Part shown: positions 26,500-33,602 of the stretch, one piece after another | How the letters are laid out: every line of letters begins with the position of its first letter | Position numbering within the stretch: the first letter of the stretch is position 1 | DNA from: SIG299 sp045593825 | GTDB lineage: Bacteria > Bacillota > Clostridia > Lachnospirales > Lachnospiraceae | Reading direction: 5' to 3' | Length of the DNA: 64,000 nucleotides | Assembly (NCBI GenBank): GCA_045593825.1 | Contig: JAZNXI010000177.1 | Location: forward strand, 1 to 64,000 | Program-made: the position numbers and the translations under genes | The notes under the pieces: generated by a model | What the model saw: the letters and a program-made list of their open reading frames with translations, nothing else | Database searches by the model: none | Told to the model about the DNA's origin: nothing

Positions 26500-28059
26500 T
26501 TACTGCATTACTTTTGCCAGTCTTCCCTTGCCATCCTCTAATAGTTTAAGCAGACAAACCAGTTCTTCATGCTCCGATGTAAAATCCTCATCGTTCATAT
26601 CCATAACGACGTGATGCACCAGCTTAATTATCCGATAGCCCTGCAAGATATCCCAGTCAGGTGCCTCCTTTTGAACCAGTTCCCGCATACGATTATGAAA
26701 CTGCTGTTCCTCTTTAAAATCAGGCAATGCAGCCGGCAAATCCATACGCTCATAGGCTGTATTCAGAAGCATCATTAAATCTGCTTCTTTTGGTGCAATT
26801 GCAGCACACTCAAAATCCATTAACGCTGTTATTTTCCCTTCCTGCCATATGACATTCGCAGGAGTTAAATCCCCATGCACCGGTACATATTCCGCCTTTT
26901 TCATCGCTGCCTCAAAGCGTTCTATGTACCTTTTTATTTCATTGCATTGCACCTCACTGATTAACTCTTTTGCAAGTAAAAGTTCCGTTTCTGCCACAGT
27001 ATTTTCCATCGATGTAATATACCAGAGTGATTTATTTACATATCCCTCTACTTCTTCCGTAGCCACTGTATGCACATACTTTACGCGTCTCCAAAGCTGT
27101 TCCAGCGCATCTGCTCGCTCTTTCCATGACAGTTTTTCCCACGCATCCTCCAAATTTGTTCCGGAAATCCGTTCGCACAGCACCCAATCATACCCATCTG
27201 TTCTTCCGCTGTCCACAATATCCGGATACCCTGCTGCTTCCGGCAGTAATTCTGCCAATTTTGTCTCACGACGCAGACGACCACTTTCCAAGTTGGACGT
27301 AAAACGAAGTACTAAATTTCCTGTCGCATAAACATGGTTTGTCCAACCTCCTGAAAGGCGTTCCGGTTCAGAATTTTCACCATGTGATTTAAAGATTGCA
27401 CACATAAATTGTAACATTGAAAATTCCCGAATCGCTTCAGTTTCAAATCCATCATAAATCAATCCCTGCCACTCGCATTCTCCACAATACACCTCCAAAA
27501 ACTTCTCAAACCCGAACCTTTCGATAAAGTGCCACACATAAATCCCGGCATAATCATACCCGCCGTTATCCACGAAATTATCAAATCCGACCAATTCGGA
27601 AAGCTTCGGATATTCCGTTTTACTGACATACTGTAACTCCGTCTGCTCCGCATAAAGAACAGCAATTCCTTCTGCAATCCATACTTCCGCATCATCTTCT
27701 GCCACACCGGTAGCATCATCAAACATCATATGTACCAATTCGTGAACCGCCACCTTTTTCATGTCCTGACTTGCCGCTTCCGCGCTTGCATTCGGAGAAA
27801 GCAGGCAAATGGTATGAGTGTCTACATTGGAATGACCAACCATCCAATCCTGATAATCCTCCTTTGTCTTTCCGGTCTTTTCGATATACTCCTCCACGCT
27901 GTTGCAAAGTTGAAACGTATATTTTTGTGTTGCCTCCTTAAACTGAAATGCAGTTTGAATTCCTTTGTACTTATCCTCCAAAAGTGTGATAAACTGCTCT
28001 GCCAAAGCCGCTTCTGCGTCGTGATAATGTGTAATAAAATGTGTTGTTTCGTTTATCAT
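26500..28059 (-). CDS. Zinc-peptidase-like domain fused to APH-like kinase
   Basis: A single 519-residue frame with two unrelated halves. Residues 1-218 look like a gluzincin metallopeptidase: H106-E-L-V-H110 gives two zinc His and catalytic Glu107, and E130 in WIAEGIAVLYAE is a good third ligand. Residues 228-519 are an aminoglycoside-phosphotransferase-like kinase: P-loop-like SGGWTNHVY, catalytic VHGDLTPANVIW (Asp397, Asn402) and metal-binding MDFE (Asp415). No stop or frame break separates them. The peptidase half has no signal peptide. Substrates of both halves are unknown. The AAGGAGG site is strong, and the gene has a structured leader of about 210 nt. It is followed by the ABC-F leader ORF after 32 bp. 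Confidence 0.82.
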   Translation of the reverse strand: MINETTHFITHYHDAEAALAEQFITLLEDKYKGIQTAFQFKEATQKYTFQLCNSVEEYIEKTGKTKEDYQDWMVGHSNVDTHTICLLSPNASAEAASQDMKKVAVHELVHMMFDDATGVAEDDAEVWIAEGIAVLYAEQTELQYVSKTEYPKLSELVGFDNFVDNGGYDYAGIYVWHFIERFGFEKFLEVYCGECEWQGLIYDGFETEAIREFSMLQFMCAIFKSHGENSEPERLSGGWTNHVYATGNLVLRFTSNLESGRLRRETKLAELLPEAAGYPDIVDSGRTDGYDWVLCERISGTNLEDAWEKLSWKERADALEQLWRRVKYVHTVATEEVEGYVNKSLWYITSMENTVAETELLLAKELISEVQCNEIKRYIERFEAAMKKAEYVPVHGDLTPANVIWQEGKITALMDFECAAIAPKEADLMMLLNTAYERMDLPAALPDFKEEQQFHNRMRELVQKEAPDWDILQGYRIIKLVHHVVMDMNDEDFTSEHEELVCLLKLLEDGKGRLAKVMQ

Positions 28060-28073
28060 AATTAATCCTCCTT

Positions 28074-28123
28074 ATTTTCCAAAGGAAAATGCCCGCCCAC
28101 TGATTGCGGGCAGAGGATTTTCC
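28074..28123 (-). promoter_or_regulatory. Alternative hairpins abutting the ribosome site
   Basis: In minus-strand order there are three complementary 7-mers: A GGAAAAT (28123-28117), B ATTTTCC (28090-28084), C GGAAAAT (28080-28074). A pairs with B around a GCCCGC/GCGGGC stem; B pairs with C through a 3-nt loop and ends directly at the AAGGAGG site of the peptidase-kinase gene. The two states exclude each other. Confidence 0.6.
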
Positions 28124-28177
28124 CTCCAGTCTGTAAAAAAAGCATGAAAAAAGAGCCTGAGAATCCTCCCACGCAAA

Positions 28178-28247
28178 TAAAAAAGACCCACTTGTCATGC
28201 ATATCATCAGAGCACACAAAGAAACACCCATTCCTTTACAGGTGGGT
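28178..28247 (-). promoter_or_regulatory. Candidate transcription attenuator
   Basis: On the minus strand ACCCACCTGT (28247-28238) pairs with ACAAGTGGGT (28195-28186), one mismatch, followed by CTTTTTTATTT: an intrinsic terminator shape. The same 5' arm can instead pair with TGGGT (28230-28226), which would prevent the terminator stem. It starts about 25 nt from the predicted transcription start. Confidence 0.55.
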
Positions 28248-28278
28248 TATTACTTTCTGTCTCTATGCATTTCGTGGA

Positions 28279-28307
28279 ATCTTATCTGCGAATAATCAAG
28301 TTCTCAA
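28279..28307 (-). promoter_or_regulatory. Sigma-A-like promoter of the peptidase-kinase gene
   Basis: On the minus strand TTGAGA (28307-28302), a 17-nt spacer and TAAGAT (28284-28279). Start expected near 28272, giving a leader of about 210 nt. Confidence 0.6.
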
Positions 28308-28337
28308 CCTCTTATTAGTTTGTGTTATTTTGTTACC

Positions 28338-28364
28338 AAGGGGAATTGTAGCACAATTCCCCTT
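28338..28364. repeat. Perfect 12-bp inverted repeat
   Basis: AAGGGGAATTGT and its complement with a 3-nt loop, 24 bp after the stop of the Cys-repeat protein gene. No T tract follows on either strand, so it is a poor intrinsic terminator, though it could protect the 3' end of that mRNA. Confidence 0.6.
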
Positions 28365-28387
28365 GAGTGTCAAATGTTATCTATAGC

Positions 28388-29779
28388 CTATTCAATCCCA
28401 ATCAGCCTTACTAACCCTTCACTATAATCCACAATACCAAAGGCCGTATTTTTTATTGTAGCATTAAAGGCATTCTTTGCAGAAAATTCTGTCATTACAA
28501 ATAAGTCGCCGACTTCAACCCTGTGGGAGTATCCGGCATCTGCCAAAATTCCGTTGACATAATCTCTTTTATCCTCTGAGGCTATATCAATATATGTGGT
28601 CTCAATATGTTTGAACGATTTTTCATCATTTAAGTTATCTTTAATCAGGTCTTTAAGAACGGTATGACTTCCGTCCCAGGCGCTGAACTGGCTTTTAATC
28701 CACTCATTGCGTTCTGTCTTAAATTCACTGCTCATGGAAGCCACTTCATAATTGCCTTTTGCATCGATGGAACCAATGGCTAAGCAGGTACCATCCAAGC
28801 CTTCTTTTACATCGCCAAAAGAAAAAATAGCTTCTGTCTTTACATCCAGTTTCTGGAGTTCTGTTGCTATCTCTGCAAGAACATTCTTCACTTCCTGTTC
28901 GCTGTTTTCGCAGCAAATAGCGCAGGTTGCAATTAGGCCATCCGAATCTTCCGCAGAAATAATTTCTATTTCTCCTACTTGTCCCGAAAACTCCTTAATA
29001 ACACGTTTTATCGTATCTGCTACCATCTTGGAAGGAGAATCAAATTTCTCTGTTTCGATTATAGTTCCACACACGATACATTTTTTCTGCTTAGTGCCCT
29101 GTTCTTCACTGGTTCCTTCGTCAACAATTTCCCATTCCCCCGGATTATGAGAAAGTGTTGTTCCTTCTGTTTCCCCGCATACATTACAAGTCTTTGGCAA
29201 TGAACAGGTTGCTACTGTCCAAGTATGAGACTTATCTGCGCTTAATGGTTCTCCCTCTTCTAAGCCGCAGTAGGAACATACTTTAGGCGTGATACATGTA
29301 GCATTTACCCATGTGTGATTTTTTACATTTCCTTCTGTTTCATTACAAATCAGACATGTCTTAGGGGTAATACAAGTCGCCGCTATCCAGTTGTGTCCAC
29401 CCTTCTCCCCTTCTGTCGCACCACATAACTTACAGATTTTTGGATTTTCACAATCTGCTTCCTTCCATTCATGTTCCAGAATCGGTAGTACCTCTTCCAT
29501 TTTCTTTTCACACTTTATGCACTGATGCACATTTTTCCCAGCTTCCGCACAGGTTGCCTTGGTAGATTCGGTAAGAATATACTCATGCTCGCAATTACTT
29601 TGCGGATCCGTGAATCCAAAGAGCATGGCAGAAACAATAACTCCAATAAAACATCCCACAATTCCCCATGCAGTCTTCTTTAGAGGCTTTTTTCTGATTG
29701 CCTTAATTATCAAAGCAAAAACCAAAACCGGAATCGCCAAGATAAAAGCAAACACTAAAAAAGAAAATAAAATACTCAT
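28388..29779 (-). CDS. Membrane protein with tandem Cys/His repeats
   Basis: A 463-residue protein of unknown function. Two helices (about 5-27 and 38-57) are followed by five repeats of about 25-30 residues (residues 64-201) of the form H-x-W-x4-5-C-x5-C-x2-C, e.g. HNWIAATCITPKTCLIC, the first being more divergent, plus a degenerate sixth ending CIVC. Each has four potential metal ligands. The C-terminal part (about 250-463) is mixed alpha/beta without a recognised motif. Similar AT-C-PK-C-C-G repeats occur in Firmicute surface proteins (recalled). Orientation of the repeats across the membrane is uncertain. AAAGGAGG precedes the ATG. Confidence 0.7.
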   Translation of the reverse strand: MSILFSFLVFAFILAIPVLVFALIIKAIRKKPLKKTAWGIVGCFIGVIVSAMLFGFTDPQSNCEHEYILTESTKATCAEAGKNVHQCIKCEKKMEEVLPILEHEWKEADCENPKICKLCGATEGEKGGHNWIAATCITPKTCLICNETEGNVKNHTWVNATCITPKVCSYCGLEEGEPLSADKSHTWTVATCSLPKTCNVCGETEGTTLSHNPGEWEIVDEGTSEEQGTKQKKCIVCGTIIETEKFDSPSKMVADTIKRVIKEFSGQVGEIEIISAEDSDGLIATCAICCENSEQEVKNVLAEIATELQKLDVKTEAIFSFGDVKEGLDGTCLAIGSIDAKGNYEVASMSSEFKTERNEWIKSQFSAWDGSHTVLKDLIKDNLNDEKSFKHIETTYIDIASEDKRDYVNGILADAGYSHRVEVGDLFVMTEFSAKNAFNATIKNTAFGIVDYSEGLVRLIGIE

Positions 29780-29876
29780 CTCTTCCTCCTTTGTTAATCT
29801 CTATTTATAGACACTATTATTATTTTTATTATAGGGGAATAATAGAAGAAAAGCAAGATAGAAAGTAGATTTCGCC

Positions 29877-30101
29877 ATGATAAAATACGATAAGCTCTGG
29901 GCAACCATGAAAGAAAAAGGAATAACTCAATACGCCCTTTATACCAAATACAAAATAAGCCGCAGTTTATTACAGCGGCTGCGAAACAATCAAAGCATCA
30001 CTACCCATAACCTTAACTTACTTTGCAATATCCTAAACTGCAATATTGAAGATATTTGCGAGTTCATTAAAGATGAGGATTTTGATGAAGCATATAAGTA
30101 A
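29877..30101 (+). CDS. Small XRE-family regulator
   Basis: A 74-residue helix-turn-helix protein (KGITQYALYTKYKISRSLLQ, then LNLLCNILNCNIEDICEFI). It belongs to the small Cro-like group with a long tail. The ribosome site is weak, so expression may be low. It is divergent from the Cys-repeat protein gene with only 97 bp between, so autoregulation that also affects that gene is possible. Confidence 0.82.
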   Translation: MIKYDKLWATMKEKGITQYALYTKYKISRSLLQRLRNNQSITTHNLNLLCNILNCNIEDICEFIKDEDFDEAYK

Positions 30102-30140
30102 ACCGGTTGCATACTCTTAAGGATATGCAACCGGTTTTAT
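30101..30140 (+). terminator. Intrinsic terminator of the XRE gene
   Basis: A perfect 13-bp stem (AACCGGTTGCATA with its complement) followed by TTTTATTTG. Confidence 0.85.
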
Positions 30141-30149
30141 TTGTATTAC

Positions 30150-30278
30150 AATAAAAATGCCTACCCTTGTACTTGGCCGAGTCAAGGTAGGCATTTTGTC
30201 AACTAAACGAGGCTAACCACTTTGTGGGCGGTTGCTTCTTTCTGTTTAGATTATATCATATAAACACAATATAAGCAA
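30150..30278 (-). ncRNA. Candidate small RNA with own promoter and terminator
   Basis: On the minus strand a promoter with a perfect TATAAT (30255-30250) and a TTGCTT -35 (30278-30273, 17-nt spacer) leads into a stretch of about 95 nt without a convincing ORF. That stretch contains GCAACCGCCCACAAAGTGGTT, which can fold on itself, and ends with a strong terminator (AAAATGCCTACC at 30154-30165, GGTAGGCATTTT at 30186-30197) followed by TTATTG. The layout resembles antitoxin RNAs of type I systems with holin-like toxins in related bacteria (recalled), but no toxin ORF is visible here. Confidence 0.5.
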
Positions 30279-30294
30279 CAGCATTTTGCAAATA

Positions 30295-30807
30295 CTATTC
30301 CTCTCCAAACATCTCTCTCACAATAAACTTTGCCGGAAAGAACTCACCCAGCTCAATACCGACAACCTCTGCGGTCTTAACGGATTCTATCTTCGCCTGC
30401 AGTTCCTCCGATACCTCAATCTCTCTCGGTTCCTCATGAATATACACCGTAGCATGAGGCATCCAGCCTGGGAACCCGTTGGCGTAGTCTGAGTCAAAAT
30501 GCATGTGCAAGTTCATCAGCTCCTCAGACAACTCCGGTTCCAGAAACCGTACCTTGTTTCCAAAATGATTCATACCTAGAATCTTAATTTCAAAAGGCTT
30601 TGTTTCCTTTGCCACCTGCTTAATTCTCTCCACAATCATCTCGGTATCTTCCGGTGCGTAGCTTCCCAGGCTGATATGGTACGGAATACCCTTCGTCTTT
30701 AAATCCGGACCATACTTCGTCAACATGTCCCTTGCTATGCTCTCCATGATTTCCTGTGTTTGGTCATCTAAAACTGCCATGACCGTAATAAACTTATCTT
30801 TCTTCAT
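30295..30807 (-). CDS. 2H phosphoesterase / 2'-5' RNA ligase family protein
   Basis: A 170-residue protein with the two H-x-S/T motifs of the 2H superfamily: PYHISLGSY near residue 43 and PHATVYIHE near residue 117. Such enzymes open or form 2',3'-cyclic or 2'-5' phosphodiester bonds in RNA or small nucleotides. It lies 18 bp after thrS on the same strand, so it may share the T-box-controlled transcript; a link to tRNA processing is possible but unproven. Confidence 0.8.
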   Translation of the reverse strand: MKKDKFITVMAVLDDQTQEIMESIARDMLTKYGPDLKTKGIPYHISLGSYAPEDTEMIVERIKQVAKETKPFEIKILGMNHFGNKVRFLEPELSEELMNLHMHFDSDYANGFPGWMPHATVYIHEEPREIEVSEELQAKIESVKTAEVVGIELGEFFPAKFIVREMFGEE

Positions 30808-30825
30808 GTGAAATCTCCTTTCACC

Positions 30826-32583
30826 TTATCTTCTCACCAGCTCCACCAACTGCTCCAAACTCATCTCTCCAAGCTCCTGCTTATCAAGCTCACCATCTCT
30901 CTGCCGTACGGAAACAGAACCGTTCTTCTGCTCATTCTCGCCCACGATTACCATAAACGGCACCTTATCCATACGTGCTTCGCGGATTTTGTAGCCAAGC
31001 TTTTCATTGCGCAAATCTAATTCTGCCCGAACATCTGCATCTTCCAATTTTTCAGCCACTTCTTTTGCGTAGTCCATGTACTTATCCGAAACCGGAAGAA
31101 TTTTTACCTGCACCGGAGCCAGCCAAGACGGGAACTTTCCAGCGTAATGCTCAATTAAAATGCCGATAAAGCGCTCAATGGAACCGAATACCACACGGTG
31201 CAGCATAATCGGGCGGTGCTTTTCGCCGTCGGCACCGATGTACTCAATACCAAAGCGCTGCGGCAGCTGGAAGTCTAACTGAATCGTGCCGCACTGCCAC
31301 GTTCTGCCAAGGGAATCCTTTAAATGGAAGTCAAGCTTCGGTCCGTAGAAGGCACCGTCCCCTTCGTTTACCACATAGGACTTGCCAAGGCCAATAACCG
31401 CCTGCTCCAGAGCCTTCGTTGCCAACTCCCATTCTTCATCACTGCCGATGGAATTTTCCGGTCTCGTGGATAATTCGATTTGATAGGAAAAACCAAACTT
31501 TGCATACACCTTATCAATCAGTCTCATCACGCCCTGAATCTCGTCCATCACCTGGTCTTCACGCATGAAAATGTGGGCATCATCCTGCGTAAAGGAACGG
31601 ACTCTCATAAGACCGTGCAGCGTGCCGGACTTTTCATTGCGGTGCACCAGACCAAGTTCTGCCATGCGGATTGGCAGCTCCTTGTAGGACCTTGGCTGCA
31701 GCTTATACACCAGCATGCCGCCCGGACAGCTCATCGGCTTGATGGCGTAATCCTCATCCTCCACCTGCAGGGAATACATCGTTTCTCTGTAGTGGTCCCA
31801 GTGACCGGACGTCTCCCAAAGGCTTCTCTCCAACATAATCGGCGTAGACACCTCCACGTAAGCCTCTTTGCGGTGAATTTTTCTCCAGTAATCAATGAGG
31901 AGATTCTTTAACACCATGCCCTTTGGCAGAAACACCGGAAGACCCGGACCTTCGTCAAAAATTGTAAAGATACCCAGCTCCTTGCCAAGCTTTCGGTGGT
32001 CTCTTGCCTTTGCTTCCCCCAGTAGGCGAAGATATTCCTCCAACTGGGATGCCTTTGGGAAAGAGATACCGTAAATTCTCGTTAACATCGGATTCTTTTC
32101 ATCGCCCCGCCAATAAGCACCGGCCACAGATAACAGCTTGATTGCCTTAATCTGGCACACATTGGAAATGTGCGGACCTGCACAGAACTCCTCGTACTCG
32201 CCCTGCTTATAAAAGCTGATACGCACGTCATCAGCCAGTTCTCTGATAAGTTCCAGCTTGTACTGCTCCCCTGCCGCTTCCATGTAGGCAATGGCTTCTT
32301 CCTTCGACTTTTCACTTACCTGCAAAGAAAGGGATTCCTTCACAATCTTTTTCATCTCCTCTTCGATTGCGCTTAAATGCTCGTCAGAAAACGGGAAATC
32401 AAATTCAAAATCATAGTAAAAACCGTTTTCAATTGCCGGACCGATGGCACATTTCGTTTCCGGATACAACCGCTTTACCGCCTGGGCAAGCACATGGGCA
32501 CTCGTATGCCAAAATGCCTTTTTCCCTTCCAATTCCTCAAATTTCACTTCCATTACTTCGTTGTTGTTTTGTAGAACCTTCAT
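30826..32583 (-). CDS. thrS: Threonyl-tRNA synthetase lacking the TGS domain
   Basis: A 585-residue ThrRS starting at 32583 (AGGAGG upstream; the longer frame runs into the T-box). The editing domain is present (HTSAHVLAQAVKRLYP with its HxxxH; CAGPHISN), as are the catalytic core with zinc ligand in KPMSCPGGM, motif 2 (RNEKSGTLHGLMRVRSF), motif 3 (VVFGSIERFIGILIEHYAG) and the anticodon-binding domain (about 485-585). Typical ThrRS is about 640 residues with an N-terminal TGS domain, missing here since the editing domain begins near residue 20. Expression is set by the T-box leader. Confidence 0.95.
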   Translation of the reverse strand: MKVLQNNNEVMEVKFEELEGKKAFWHTSAHVLAQAVKRLYPETKCAIGPAIENGFYYDFEFDFPFSDEHLSAIEEEMKKIVKESLSLQVSEKSKEEAIAYMEAAGEQYKLELIRELADDVRISFYKQGEYEEFCAGPHISNVCQIKAIKLLSVAGAYWRGDEKNPMLTRIYGISFPKASQLEEYLRLLGEAKARDHRKLGKELGIFTIFDEGPGLPVFLPKGMVLKNLLIDYWRKIHRKEAYVEVSTPIMLERSLWETSGHWDHYRETMYSLQVEDEDYAIKPMSCPGGMLVYKLQPRSYKELPIRMAELGLVHRNEKSGTLHGLMRVRSFTQDDAHIFMREDQVMDEIQGVMRLIDKVYAKFGFSYQIELSTRPENSIGSDEEWELATKALEQAVIGLGKSYVVNEGDGAFYGPKLDFHLKDSLGRTWQCGTIQLDFQLPQRFGIEYIGADGEKHRPIMLHRVVFGSIERFIGILIEHYAGKFPSWLAPVQVKILPVSDKYMDYAKEVAEKLEDADVRAELDLRNEKLGYKIREARMDKVPFMVIVGENEQKNGSVSVRQRDGELDKQELGEMSLEQLVELVRR

Positions 32584-32621
32584 GCTACATTTCCTCCTTG
32601 TTTTTGAAATATTTTCAATAA

Positions 32622-32886
32622 CACAAGAAAAGCACCCATAAGACCATATCACTACAGTCTTAAGGGTGCATTTAGCACGGTTCCACCTTAACTTTTCACT
32701 TCAGATTCCAACAAATCCTATCCTTTAACGCAGGCATACGGTAACACTTACTGACATTGGGCGTTACAGCTCTGGAATGGTTTTCGTCTACGTTCCGCAT
32801 AAGCAACTTCCACCAAATGCTGCTCTCTCTGGATGCTTTCCGGTAAACTACTTGTTTCCGTCAACGCTTTTCTTATGTTATTGTGG
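32622..32886 (-). promoter_or_regulatory. T-box riboswitch, threonine
   Basis: The thrS leader has all parts of a T-box: a Stem I closed by GCGTT/AACGC, an AGAGAGAG purine-rich motif, the T-box sequence AAGGTGGAACCGTG (32689-32676), and an intrinsic terminator with GCACCC/GGGTGC arms and a T-rich tail (about 32665-32622). A possible specifier is ACC followed by A (32781-32779), matching Thr. Uncharged tRNA-Thr would favour the antiterminator and turn on thrS. Confidence 0.9.
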
Positions 32887-32888
32887 TG

Positions 32889-32917
32889 ATAATACCACCG
32901 TTTGATGAAGTTGTCAA
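32889..32917 (-). promoter_or_regulatory. Sigma-A promoter of the thrS T-box transcript
   Basis: On the minus strand TTGACA (32917-32912), 17-nt spacer, TATTAT (32894-32889), placing the RNA start at the beginning of the T-box. Confidence 0.85.
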
Positions 32918-32930
32918 TACAATTTTGAAT

Positions 32931-33440
32931 TTACCGCACATAGTGTACGCATTTCTCCTCGTACTGGTCCCTGGCTTCCGGTTCTTCCGCCGGGTGTCCG
33001 ACGAAGATGATATTTAACGGAATCTGGGTTGCCTTCAGTTCTAATAATTCTGCCACCTTTTTCTCTGCCCGCTTTTGCGGATGAATACCACACCACACGG
33101 CACCCAGACCTAAATCGGTAACACGAAGCAAAATGTTTTCTGTTGCCGCACTACAGTCCTGAATCCAGTAAGGCGCCAGCTGAACCGGCAGGGCTCTGCC
33201 CAAATTGCCGCATACAACAATCGCCAACTTGGAATTAAATTTTGTAAATCGGGATGCACCTTTTAACTTCTCTAATATTTCTTCATTTGTGATAACATAA
33301 AAATCCCATGGTCTCCGATTGCATGCACTTGGACCGCTCATGGCCGCATGAAGAAGCTCTTCTACCATCTCCTCCGAAACCGGCTCGTCGGTAAATTTTC
33401 TTACACTTCTACGCTTTAATAACACTTCTTTTAATTCCAT
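32931..33440 (-). CDS. Nitroreductase family protein
   Basis: A 169-residue FMN-dependent nitroreductase-like enzyme starting at 33440 (GAGAGG upstream), not at the longer frame that runs through the promoter. The N-terminal RRSVRKFTDEPVSEEMVEEL and the FMN-contact segment MSGPSACNRRPWDFYVI, plus GLGAVWCGIHPQ and IIFVGHPAEEPEAR, are typical. It reduces flavin-accessible substrates with NAD(P)H; the natural substrate is unknown. Monocistronic, divergent from a DMT transporter. Confidence 0.9.
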   Translation of the reverse strand: MELKEVLLKRRSVRKFTDEPVSEEMVEELLHAAMSGPSACNRRPWDFYVITNEEILEKLKGASRFTKFNSKLAIVVCGNLGRALPVQLAPYWIQDCSAATENILLRVTDLGLGAVWCGIHPQKRAEKKVAELLELKATQIPLNIIFVGHPAEEPEARDQYEEKCVHYVR

Positions 33441-33524
33441 AAAGCTATTCCTCTCCTTCCGAATCTCATCTTTGTCATGGAGTAAATTATACACTATATA
33501 TGGCAAAAAAACAAAAAATATTTC

Positions 33525-33552
33525 TTGATTCATCAAAACTTTATGGTATAAT
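33525..33552 (+). promoter_or_regulatory. Sigma-A promoter of the DMT transporter gene
   Basis: TTGATT, a 16-nt spacer and a perfect TATAAT, 51 nt before the ATG. Confidence 0.8.
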
Positions 33553-33602
33553 GAACAGACGAAATATAATACAAAAGCTTAACACAGGAGGATATAAATT
33601 TT

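Noticed and set aside
27971..28231. An 86-codon minus-strand frame starting inside the attenuator and overlapping the peptidase-kinase start
   Set aside because: Its ribosome site touches the ATG directly (AAAGGA then ATG) and the frame crosses all leader hairpins. Kept only as a possible source of a leader peptide, not listed as a gene.
24792..28307. Calling the peptidase-kinase and ABC-F genes proven antibiotic resistance genes
   Set aside because: Only fold and leader layout support this; the substrates cannot be read from the sequence.
28338..28364. Perfect 12-bp hairpin as terminator of the Cys-repeat gene
   Set aside because: No T tract follows on either strand, so it is listed only as an inverted repeat.
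30154..30197. Hairpin as terminator of the 2H phosphoesterase gene
   Set aside because: The gene ends at 30295, and a promoter with perfect TATAAT (30250-30255) lies in between, so the hairpin better ends a separate small RNA, though readthrough from thrS may also stop there.
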